Both the position numbers and the translations under genes were made by a program. Below, one piece after another: positions 43,482-50,423 of a stretch of 64,000 nt of DNA. Each line of letters opens with the position of its first letter. Positions within the stretch are counted from its first letter, which is position 1. The stretch comes from Planctomycetota bacterium. Lineage in GTDB: Bacteria; Planctomycetota; PLA2; JAEUHO01. The stretch is taken from contig JACKGW010000005.1 of assembly GCA_020631815.1 (NCBI GenBank), positions 124,001 through 188,000 on the forward strand, given 5' to 3'. The notes under the pieces are model-generated. The model made no database searches, was not told where the DNA came from, and saw only the letters and a list, made by a program, of their open reading frames with translations.

Positions 43482-46142
43482 TTACCCGGCGCGCGCTTCC
43501 TCCTTGCGTCGTGCGTAGCCGTAGGCGGCGACGAGCAGCACCACGCCCAGCACGCCCGTGACCAAGACACGCAACGGAAGCGGGGTCGTGCGCAGGTCGT
43601 AGAAGCCGACCTTCAGGATCACGGCGCCGAAGGTGCCCAGCGCCAAGTAGCGAAGGACCGGCAGTCGCCAGCGGAAGCCGGCGAGCAGGAGCACGGCGGC
43701 CCAGGCCGTCGTGTAGAGGCTGACGGCCACGGCGCGCCACGCCGGGTCCAGGGTCTCCACGACGTGCAGGACCTCGCCGAGGCCTACGTACCAGCCCAGC
43801 GGTAGCGCGATCCCGGCTTGGTAGGCGCGCTCGTTCCCGGTCGTCCGCCTTCGGCCGTCGATCCAGGCGCCGACCAGCAGGGCCGCGACCACCGCGAGGC
43901 CCGACAACAATCGGGGATTGAAGAACAGCGCGCCTTGCTCGAGCTCGTCAAGGCCCGTCACCAACCAGACGCCTGCGGTCAGGATGACCAACGAGGCGCG
44001 GGTCAGGCGCGCGGGACGCGTGCGGGGAAGCAGGAGCTCGGCCACGAGCGGGATCGCGGCCGCCGCAAGGAAGGCCGGGAGGGTCTCGGACAGCGTCCAC
44101 GGGCACGACGCCACGAGGCCCACATGGAGGGTGGCCACGATGCCCAGCGCCGCGACGATGCCCGGTACCCACGGGGCGCGCGTGCTGCGGCCGCGTGCAG
44201 CCAGCAACAGCATGGCCAGGGCATACCACCCGAGACGCGCCATCGCGGCGTGCGCGGCCTGCCAGGTGGCCGTGGCCGCATCGATCTCCCGGTGACCTGC
44301 GACGACCAGCACCAAGACGGCGACCACGCCCGCCACACTGGCCAGGCTGCGCTCCGTCGTGCCGGGCTGCGTGGCCCGTACGCCGCGCCAATGCACGATG
44401 GCACCCGTCAGGGCGATGACGAGAGCCGACACGGTGACCGGCTCGAGGATCGGCAGCGCGTCGGCCGCGCGCGGCATCAAGACCAGCGTGGCGATCCACG
44501 ATGTGGCGAAGACGGGAGGCAACGCGGCGGGCATCGCCTGCAGGCGTGCGCTCCGCCCCGGCCGCGCCATGAGCGGCAAGAGCAGCGTGCCGGCCGCGGC
44601 GAGTCCGTACGCCCACGGGGCAGCCCATGGTGACGACGTCGCCAAGAGCACGGGCTCGAGCGCGGCCGCGGCGCCGAAGAGCACCACACCGGCGCCCGCC
44701 CAGAAGGGCCGGCGGGCCCGCGCCAGCAGCAGCGCACCAGGGAACAGCGCGAGCGCGAAGTCGGCGAGAGCCGTCGCAAGCTGATCGCCGCGCGGTGTCA
44801 GGAAGAGCCACAGAAGTGCCAGCGCGCCGGCTCCGGCGGCGCCGGCTTCGCCTCGACGCGTCCAGTGGGTCGTGCCGACGAGCACCACGGCGAACGCCGC
44901 CATCAGCGAGAGTACCACGTGGCATTGCGTGGCAGCTGCCGCCTCCAAGCGCAGCGCCCAGACGGAACCGCCGACCGGGAGCAGGAAGCTCGCGAGACCA
45001 CCCAGCGCCAAGGCCAGGTAGATGCTGCCCGAGCGGGCCTGGCGCGTGCGCGCGACGGCCAAGCCCAGCGCGGCGGCTCCGACGAGCATCAGGAATCCGT
45101 CCGTACCGGCACCGGGCACGCGACCGTGCACGATGTCGACCAACGCGAGCACGCCCTGGGCGACGAGCACGATCGTGGCCGCCGCGGCACCGCGCTCGCG
45201 CGAGAGGCGCCCGCGGGCCACCAGGCTCACGAGCTCGGGTGCGGCCAAGGCGACCGCCACGGCCTGCAGGTGCCACCACATGCTGGCGTCCCACCGAGCG
45301 CCCGTCAGGGCCCAGCTGGCGGTGAGGATCAACACGCCGACGCTACCGACCGCGCGCGCGGCAACCCACCCGCGCTTGAGATCGAGCATCTGGCTCCAGG
45401 CCAGCAGCACGAGCGCGTACGCCGTGAGGAAGGTGCGCGGGTCGGACGCGGACGGCAGGAGGTAGACCGCGCCGAAGGCGCCGCCGAGAGCAGCGCTTGC
45501 CAGCCACTCGCTGTCGAGCACGTGGGCGTGCCACGTGGCGAGCGCGCTGGTCGCCAGCACCATCGCCATGGCGACCTCGGGGCCGACCAGGCCGAAGCGC
45601 AGATGCGCGGCCGCCGCTGCGAGCCACAGGATGGCGGTGCCCGCACCCCAGAGCAGGCCCACGTAGCGGGCGATGGTCCGCCGCCGCGCCCACCAGCCGG
45701 CCACGAAGAACAGCGCGCCCGCGCCGTGAAGCATGAGCACGCGCCCGAGCGGAGCCGAGGCGTCGTACCACATGCGCGCGAAGTACGCGGCGGCCAGGAG
45801 CACGGCGCCAACGCCGATGCGGCCGAGTACGGCCACACCCAGGAAGCGCTCCCAGTCGAGCGCGGCGCGATCGGGCTGGGGCTTGTGTGCGGACCGGCGG
45901 GGCGTGGGGGTGTCACGAACCGGGGCCTTCCGCACCGTGATCTCGTCGTCCACGACCGGCGGCGTCTGCTTCTTGGCGCTGGGCGGCGCCTTGGCCGCCA
46001 CCTTCGCCACGAGGTCGGCCGCCGGCAGGTGGGGCTTGGCGGGGGTCAGGAGGCGCAGCGGCGACGCGGCCGTCTTCACCTCCTCCAGGGCGTCCAGTCG
46101 CTCTTCGATGCGCGCCAGGCGCTGCTCGAGGTGGGGATCCAT
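43482..46142 (-). CDS. DUF2339 multi-helix membrane protein
   Basis: 886 aa. A short N-terminal coiled coil (LEQRLARIEERLDALEE) and a Pro/Lys-rich linker lead to DWERFLGVAVLGRIGVGAVLLAAAYF, the hallmark start of DUF2339. About 25 hydrophobic helices follow to the C-terminus. Function is unknown; members are sometimes near polysaccharide or envelope genes. The ATG at 46142 has AGGAGG just upstream. The gene is divergent from tetR, and the 57-bp gap holds two palindromes, so the TetR protein probably controls it. Confidence 0.88.
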   Translation of the reverse strand: MDPHLEQRLARIEERLDALEEVKTAASPLRLLTPAKPHLPAADLVAKVAAKAPPSAKKQTPPVVDDEITVRKAPVRDTPTPRRSAHKPQPDRAALDWERFLGVAVLGRIGVGAVLLAAAYFARMWYDASAPLGRVLMLHGAGALFFVAGWWARRRTIARYVGLLWGAGTAILWLAAAAAHLRFGLVGPEVAMAMVLATSALATWHAHVLDSEWLASAALGGAFGAVYLLPSASDPRTFLTAYALVLLAWSQMLDLKRGWVAARAVGSVGVLILTASWALTGARWDASMWWHLQAVAVALAAPELVSLVARGRLSRERGAAAATIVLVAQGVLALVDIVHGRVPGAGTDGFLMLVGAAALGLAVARTRQARSGSIYLALALGGLASFLLPVGGSVWALRLEAAAATQCHVVLSLMAAFAVVLVGTTHWTRRGEAGAAGAGALALLWLFLTPRGDQLATALADFALALFPGALLLARARRPFWAGAGVVLFGAAAALEPVLLATSSPWAAPWAYGLAAAGTLLLPLMARPGRSARLQAMPAALPPVFATSWIATLVLMPRAADALPILEPVTVSALVIALTGAIVHWRGVRATQPGTTERSLASVAGVVAVLVLVVAGHREIDAATATWQAAHAAMARLGWYALAMLLLAARGRSTRAPWVPGIVAALGIVATLHVGLVASCPWTLSETLPAFLAAAAIPLVAELLLPRTRPARLTRASLVILTAGVWLVTGLDELEQGALFFNPRLLSGLAVVAALLVGAWIDGRRRTTGNERAYQAGIALPLGWYVGLGEVLHVVETLDPAWRAVAVSLYTTAWAAVLLLAGFRWRLPVLRYLALGTFGAVILKVGFYDLRTTPLPLRVLVTGVLGVVLLVAAYGYARRKEEARAG

Positions 46143-46154
46143 GGGGCCTCCTGC

Positions 46155-46196
46155 TTGCTAGCGTTCGCTAACAAGAGGAAGTTAGCGTAGGCTAAC
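46155..46196. promoter_or_regulatory. Two palindromic operator candidates in the DUF2339-tetR gap
   Basis: Site 1, 46155-46174: TTGCTAGCGT/TCGCTAACAA, 8 of 10 pairs matching. Site 2, 46181-46196: arms GTTAGC and GCTAAC around GTAG. Their centres are 24 bp apart and both carry the half-site (G)TTAGCG or CTAGCG. Site 2 also contains TAGCGT (46183-46188), a likely -10 for tetR, so binding would block both divergent genes. This is typical of TetR autoregulation. Confidence 0.65.
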
Positions 46197-46199
46197 CAC

Positions 46200-46799
46200 A
46201 TGGTCAAGCGAGATTCCGCCCCGCGTCTTCCGGCCGCCGAGAGGCGGCTGCAGATCCTGGAGGCCGTCCTCCCCGTCTTCGCCCGCCGAGGCCTGGAGGG
46301 CGCTGGGACACGGGACCTGGCGGCCGCGGCGAAGGTGAGCGAGCCGCTCCTCTACCGGCACTTCGGCGACAAGCTGGGCCTGTTCTGCGCGGCAGTGGCC
46401 CATGCGGCCGAACGACTGGCCGATCTACCCGCCCAGGCCGTGAAGGGGCGCCGGAAGGTGGCTGGGCGGCTCGAGGCCCTGGCCAGCGGTCTCCACACGT
46501 GGCTTGGCTCGCACCGCGCCGAGCTCCTCGTGCTGGCCGCCGCAGCAAGTGCGGTCGAGGACGCACGCGTGCGCGAGGCCGCGAGCGCGGCGCTGGAGCA
46601 GCTGGGGGAGGCCTTGGTGGCCGCCCTTCCCGACGAGGGCCTGCGCCCCGGTGTGCGCCGCTCGACGGCCGGCTACTTCCTCTTGCAGGTGGGGCTCGGC
46701 GGTGCGCAGCTGCACCCCGTGCCCCTCACCGTGGCCGACGACCCCGGCTACTCACGCGAAGTGGTCGACGTGCTGTTGCACGGCTTGGTGCGGCCGTGA
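46200..46799 (+). CDS. TetR/AcrR-family transcriptional regulator
   Basis: 199 aa. The DNA-binding domain is residues 13-60 (RRLQILEAVLPVFARRGLEGAGTRDLAAAAKVSEPLLYRHFGDKLGLF), an intact TetR helix-turn-helix. The rest is an all-helical ligand/dimer domain of unknown specificity. The ATG at 46200 has no ribosome-binding site at a normal distance. The GAGG at 46176 is too far away, and a -10-like TAGCGT ends 11 bp upstream. It probably represses itself and the DUF2339-dus unit through the two palindromes between them. Confidence 0.92.
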   Translation: MVKRDSAPRLPAAERRLQILEAVLPVFARRGLEGAGTRDLAAAAKVSEPLLYRHFGDKLGLFCAAVAHAAERLADLPAQAVKGRRKVAGRLEALASGLHTWLGSHRAELLVLAAAASAVEDARVREAASAALEQLGEALVAALPDEGLRPGVRRSTAGYFLLQVGLGGAQLHPVPLTVADDPGYSREVVDVLLHGLVRP

Positions 46800-46800
46800 G

Positions 46801-46824
46801 TACGGAATCTCACACGACTCCGTA
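46801..46824. repeat. Dispersed 24-bp copy of the 42355-42450 repeat arm
   Basis: Starts right after the tetR stop. Bases 46804-46824 match the right arm of the inverted repeat at 42430-42450 with one difference, and the element's ends (TACGGA...TCCGTA) are themselves inverted. Three related units in 4.5 kb, all at gene 3' ends, suggest a small dispersed family. Confidence 0.6.
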
Positions 46825-46842
46825 TGGCCGAGTACCTCGCGA

Positions 46843-47805
46843 TCACGCCCTCGCCGGCAACGCCCACCAACGTCGGGCCAGCGCTTCGTAGGACGGCCCT
46901 TCGAGGGGCTCGCCCAGGCGATCGAGGAACCACGGCAGGTTCGCGTAGGTGTGGAGCAGCGTGTACGCGAGACAGCGCCGCTGGAAGGACTCGTCGCGCG
47001 CGGCGACCGGCATGCCATAGCCCTCGAGCAGCGCGTCGAACAAGAACGGATCGCCTTCGGTCACGAAGAGACCCACCGAGGCGAAGTCGTACTCAGGCGC
47101 ACCCGCCATCGCCGGCTCGAAGTCGAGCAGGCCCGACAGGCGCCACGCGCCGCCCGTCGGCAAGGCGAGCACATGCGTCGCCATGATCTCGGTGTGCAGG
47201 AACACCGGCTCGACGTCGGTCGGAAGCGCCACGCTGTCGAGGAACGGCTCGAGGCCCTCGAGCCAACGCTCGGGCAAGCCCTTCGCCGCTTGGCGTTCCC
47301 GCACGTGCGCACGCTGGTCCGCCAACCACGCGGGCCAGTCGGGGCGCAGGATCGCCGTGTCGCCGAGTGGCAGGCCGTGTAGCACCTTCAAGCACGCGCC
47401 GAGGGAACGCATGAGCGCGAGCTGCTGCTCCCGGGGAATCGACGGCCAGACCTGGTCCAGCGGCCAGCCAGGCAGCCGGTCCATGGCGAGCCACGTCCAC
47501 TCGTCGCGCACGCCCTGCGCCCGGAGGACCGGCGTAGCTACCGGCAAGCGACCGGCCAGTGCATCGAGCGCGGCGCGCTCGATGCCGGGTGCTTCGGGCC
47601 ACGCCGGAGGGAACAGCTTGACCACGAGGTCGTTGCCGATCGCGAACACCGGCAAGGAGCCCTCGTCGAACGGCTCGGGCACCGCGTCCGACCAGCCGTG
47701 TTCCTGCGCAAGCGCCGCCACGGCTTCGCGCAGCCGCGAGGCTTGTTCGCGCGCCGCCAAGAAGGCCTCGCGCGTGGCCGCCGGCGGCAGCGTGGGACCG
47801 CTCAC
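46843..47805 (-). CDS. APH-family phosphotransferase-like protein with altered catalytic loop
   Basis: 320 aa from a GTG overlapping the ytxJ stop (GTGA). The fold is that of aminoglycoside/choline kinases: an N-lobe Lys in DLVVKLFPP, a hinge LAMDRLPGWPLDQVW, and a C-lobe with LLDFEPAMAGAPEYDFAS as the metal-binding DFG-like motif. The catalytic loop reads FLHTEIMATHV, so the usual H-G-D...N has Glu for the catalytic Asp and His for the Asn. It may use an unusual mechanism or be inactive as a kinase. Substrate unknown. Confidence 0.75.
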   Translation of the reverse strand: MSGPTLPPAATREAFLAAREQASRLREAVAALAQEHGWSDAVPEPFDEGSLPVFAIGNDLVVKLFPPAWPEAPGIERAALDALAGRLPVATPVLRAQGVRDEWTWLAMDRLPGWPLDQVWPSIPREQQLALMRSLGACLKVLHGLPLGDTAILRPDWPAWLADQRAHVRERQAAKGLPERWLEGLEPFLDSVALPTDVEPVFLHTEIMATHVLALPTGGAWRLSGLLDFEPAMAGAPEYDFASVGLFVTEGDPFLFDALLEGYGMPVAARDESFQRRCLAYTLLHTYANLPWFLDRLGEPLEGPSYEALARRWWALPARA

Positions 47806-48158
47806 GCCGTCGCCTCGTGCCACGCCTGGTCCAGCGCGTCCACCGTGATGCCGCGGTGGCTGGTGTGCCACAGGACGCGACCCTCCTTCACCAGCAAGGC
47901 CTGGGGAGATGCGTGGGCCACGCCTGTGCGGCGCGTGATCTCGTTGGAGAGGGCGCGCTGTTCGATGACCTGGATCTCGACCACGTCGGTGGGGGGGCGG
48001 TGGCCTTCGCGCCAGGCGAGCACCGCGTCCGCGGCTCGCGTGGAGAGCCCACACTGGGTGGAGTGCTTGTAGAGCAGCACGGGGTGGGCGTGGCCCGGCG
48101 AGAGCAGCGCGTCGAGCTGCGCACGGTCGCGCAGGAGGGGGAGCGTCGAGCGGACCAC
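47802..48158 (-). CDS. ytxJ: YtxJ-type monothiol bacilliredoxin
   Basis: 118 aa, thioredoxin fold with the family motif YKHSTQCGLSTRA, a single active Cys, and SPQALLVKEGRVLWHTSHRGIT near the end. YtxJ (BrxC) proteins remove bacillithiol from proteins, so the host may make bacillithiol; the synthesis genes are not here. GTG start at 48158 with GGAGG 5 bp before it. It couples to the APH-like gene downstream through the GTGA overlap, and is divergent from the HAD gene. Confidence 0.85.
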   Translation of the reverse strand: MVRSTLPLLRDRAQLDALLSPGHAHPVLLYKHSTQCGLSTRAADAVLAWREGHRPPTDVVEIQVIEQRALSNEITRRTGVAHASPQALLVKEGRVLWHTSHRGITVDALDQAWHEATA

Positions 48159-48258
48159 GGAGCCTCCGAAGGGGCGCCGATGGTCCCTTGAAGCCCGGGG
48201 GAGTGCGAGCCGGGGTCCCCGTCTACCGCCCCGTGGCGGCCCGGGTAGTCTCGTCCCC

Positions 48259-48963
48259 ATGCCGCGCGTGGCCTTGTGGGACTTCGACGAGACGCTCGCC
48301 TTCCGGCCGGGCCGTTGGTCGGGCGTGATGCTCGACCTCTTGGAGGACGAGGTCCCCGACCTCGAGGTATCGCGCGACGACTTGCGCGCGGCCCTGCGGC
48401 AGGGGTTCCCGTGGCACACCCCCGAGGAGCCCCATCCGCATCTCGGTGAGGCCGATGCGTGGTGGGACCACGTGAACGTGGGCTTGGCCCGCGCGTACGA
48501 GCGCGTCGGCGTGGACGCGGCGACGGCCCGGCGACTGGCGGCCGACGTGCGTGCCCGCTACACGCGCGCGGAGGACTTCCATCTCTTCCCCGACACGCTC
48601 GCCGCGTTGACGCGCTTGCGTGCGTCGGGGTGGCGACACGTGATCCTCTCCAACCATGTGCCCGAGCTGCACGGCATCGTGGAAGCCCTCGGGCTGCACG
48701 AGCTCGTGGACGCGGTGCTGAGCTCGGCGCACCTGGGTGTGGAGAAGCCCCATCCCCAGGCCTTCCTCGCAGCCATTGCCGCCTGTGGTGGCGCACAGAC
48801 CATCGTGATGGTGGGGGACAACGTGGACGCCGACATCCGCGGTGCCGAAGCCGTCGGCCTCCCCGCCCTCCTCGTCCGCGGACCCCACCCCGACGACGGC
48901 TGGGCCGCCGACGACCTCCACCTCGCCGCCAAGCAGCTCGAAGAACGCTTCGGCGAGGGCTAG
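48259..48963 (+). CDS. HAD-superfamily hydrolase
   Basis: 234 aa. Motif I is DFDETLAF (Asp8/Asp10), motif II VILSNH, motif III Lys in GVEKPHPQAF, motif IV GDNVDADIRGAEAVG; a helical cap lies in between. This is the layout of small phosphatases or haloacid-dehalogenase-like enzymes; the substrate is unknown. There is no ribosome-binding site; TAGTCT (48246-48251) ends 7 bp before the ATG, suggesting a leaderless message. Confidence 0.9.
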   Translation: MPRVALWDFDETLAFRPGRWSGVMLDLLEDEVPDLEVSRDDLRAALRQGFPWHTPEEPHPHLGEADAWWDHVNVGLARAYERVGVDAATARRLAADVRARYTRAEDFHLFPDTLAALTRLRASGWRHVILSNHVPELHGIVEALGLHELVDAVLSSAHLGVEKPHPQAFLAAIAACGGAQTIVMVGDNVDADIRGAEAVGLPALLVRGPHPDDGWAADDLHLAAKQLEERFGEG

Positions 48964-49103
48964 CGCGTAGGTGTCTGATCCGGCGCAGCGGAGCGCTAGC
49001 GACGCGGGGCGCCGGGTCTGACACCGCAGCGCGTCGTACGCCGAAGGGACGGCGCCCTGGTGTTCGCGCGGCAGGGGCCGCTCAAGCTGCGGCTGCTACC
49101 CGG

Positions 49104-49167
49104 GCGGAGCCAGACCCCGCGCCCCGCGTCGTTGCTGACGCAACTCCGCTGCGCGGGATCAGGCACC
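49104..49167 (+). repeat. 64-bp exact repeat, copy 1
   Basis: Identical over 64 bp to 49380-49443. It begins GCGGAGCCAGACCCC and ends GGGATCAGGCACC. The unit at 48970-49025 is a diverged reverse-complement relative. Confidence 0.85.
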
Positions 49168-49379
49168 CGCCCCCGCGCCGACTCCGCGCGCGGAGGTGTC
49201 CGAACCCGTGTCTGGGAGCAAAGCGACACTGACACGGGGTCTGACACCGCAGTGCGGCCTTCGCTTGGGTTCAGACCCCGTGCCCGCGGCGTCGCTGTCG
49301 CGCCACCGCATCACGGGATCAGACCCCTCGCTCGGCGAGCCCGTCAGCTCGCAGCGCACTGCCCGGCGGTCGCCTCTGA

Positions 49380-49443
49380 GCGGAGCCAGACCCCGCGCCC
49401 CGCGTCGTTGCTGACGCAACTCCGCTGCGCGGGATCAGGCACC
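49380..49443 (+). repeat. 64-bp exact repeat, copy 2
   Basis: Identical to 49104-49167, 276 bp downstream. The exact match between two non-coding copies implies recent duplication or gene conversion. Confidence 0.85.
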
Positions 49444-49804
49444 ACCCGCGCTCCCTTCTTCCTTCCCCGCCACACATCGGGTCGCCAGGGCGAAGGTAGC
49501 GGGCCCCCATCGGCGACGACTCGTGGTCCGCGTCGGCCTGCCTTGGCAGGCCGCGCAAACGGCACTGCCTCGAGGAGCCGATGGGGGCTCGGGACCGAGC
49601 ATCTGGCGAGCCGTCCCTACGCACCCAGGGCAACGACCGCACTGTCGGCGCGGGACTCCGCCGCCGCCCGTGCAATCCGTGCCGGCCAGCAGCTTGGGGC
49701 TTATGCCAACCGACGTCCGGAGGTCCGGCCCGTTCGGCGACGGAGTCTCGCGCCGCTCGGTGCGACGCACCCCGCAGGGAGCAAGCCCCGTGCCCGAACG
49801 CGAA
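49444..49804. other. Non-coding stretch with a multi-branched inverted-repeat structure
   Basis: No convincing gene on either strand. A 12-bp inverted repeat (GCCCCCATCGGC at 49503-49514, GCCGATGGGGGC at 49577-49588) encloses an 18-bp palindrome GGCCTGCC-TT-GGCAGGCC at 49535-49552 and a short CGACG/CGTCG pair, so the piece could fold into a branched stem. It has no tRNA T-loop. The rest shows nothing recognisable. Confidence 0.5.
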
Positions 49805-49843
49805 GAGGCCGCACAGCCCCGACAATGCGGGCTGTGCGGCCTC
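49805..49843 (-). terminator. Hairpin downstream of sodN
   Basis: 15-bp perfect stem (49805-49819 with 49829-49843) and a 9-base loop, about 75 bp past the sodN stop. There is no clear U tract, but its position and strength fit the end of the minus-strand unit. Confidence 0.65.
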
Positions 49844-49919
49844 GGCTCGAAGACCGCGGCGGGCGGGCGGTACCGCTCGCCGCGGGCGAGTTCGCTCGCG
49901 GGCGAGCGATCGTGGACGC

Positions 49920-50390
49920 CTACTTCTTCGTGTACGCGGCCTGGAACGCCACGATCGCGTCCTGCAGCGCCTTGGCGTCCGTGGCGGCCACGCTCTGCTT
50001 GCAGCGCATGGCGGCGCGCATCACGGCGTGGGCCTTCGTGAGCTGGTCGATGTAGGCGGCCTGCGCGGCCTCGTCGTCGCCGGGCTTCAAGCGCTGGGCC
50101 ATGAAGTACTGGGCGATGGTGTCCATCACCTTGGTGGCGTGGTCTTCCTTGGTCATCACCCAGCGCACGCCCTGGTTCATGGACAGGGCGTCGCTCTTGC
50201 CGGCCAGCTCGTTGATCTGCGCCATGGCCTTCGCGATGGTCGAGTGGTCCTCCAGCATCTGCGTGAAGCGGGCGGCGTCGTCGTAGATGCCGCACGGCAC
50301 TTCGCAGTGGGCCGCGGCCGGTGTGCTCGGCAGCGAGAGGGCGAAGACGGAGCCCGCGAGGGCGAGGACGGAGACGGCGACGAGACGCAT
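49920..50390 (-). CDS. sodN: Nickel superoxide dismutase with Sec signal peptide
   Basis: Converts superoxide to peroxide and oxygen at a nickel site built from the first residues of the mature chain. 156 aa. Residues 1-27 are a signal peptide ending PAAA, and the mature chain would begin at His28 with HCEVPCGIYDD, the nickel hook (His1, Cys2, Cys6) of NiSOD. The remainder is the four-helix bundle (about 129 residues; classic mature NiSOD is about 117). Many NiSODs have a short propeptide cut by SodX; here signal peptidase could expose the His, placing the enzyme outside the cytoplasm. GGAGG sits 6 bp before the ATG. No SodX gene was seen nearby. Confidence 0.9.
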   Translation of the reverse strand: MRLVAVSVLALAGSVFALSLPSTPAAAHCEVPCGIYDDAARFTQMLEDHSTIAKAMAQINELAGKSDALSMNQGVRWVMTKEDHATKVMDTIAQYFMAQRLKPGDDEAAQAAYIDQLTKAHAVMRAAMRCKQSVAATDAKALQDAIVAFQAAYTKK

Positions 50391-50423
50391 GGGAGGACCT
50401 CCAGAAGGGAAACCTTGGATGCC

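Larger units (their letters stand above)
48970..49443. repeat. Cluster of five REP-like palindromic elements
   Basis: Non-coding stretch with related 54-64 bp units at 48970-49025 (inverted), 49104-49167, 49195-49248, 49271-49327 and 49380-49443. Most are bounded by GGTGTC... / ...GACACC or the variants TCAGGCACC and CAGACCCC, with a GC-rich core. The unit at 49195-49248 can pair 16 of 18 end bases into a hairpin. No transposase (RAYT) gene is in the window to mobilise them. Confidence 0.75.

Noticed and set aside
49503..49588. Possible tRNA from the cloverleaf-like inverted repeats
   Set aside because: There is no T-loop consensus, no D-arm pattern and the outer stem is 12 bp, too long.
48964..49919. 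Several 70-330 codon open frames on both strands
   Set aside because: They run through the palindromic repeats, have no recognisable domain and repeat the same peptide pieces wherever the repeats occur.
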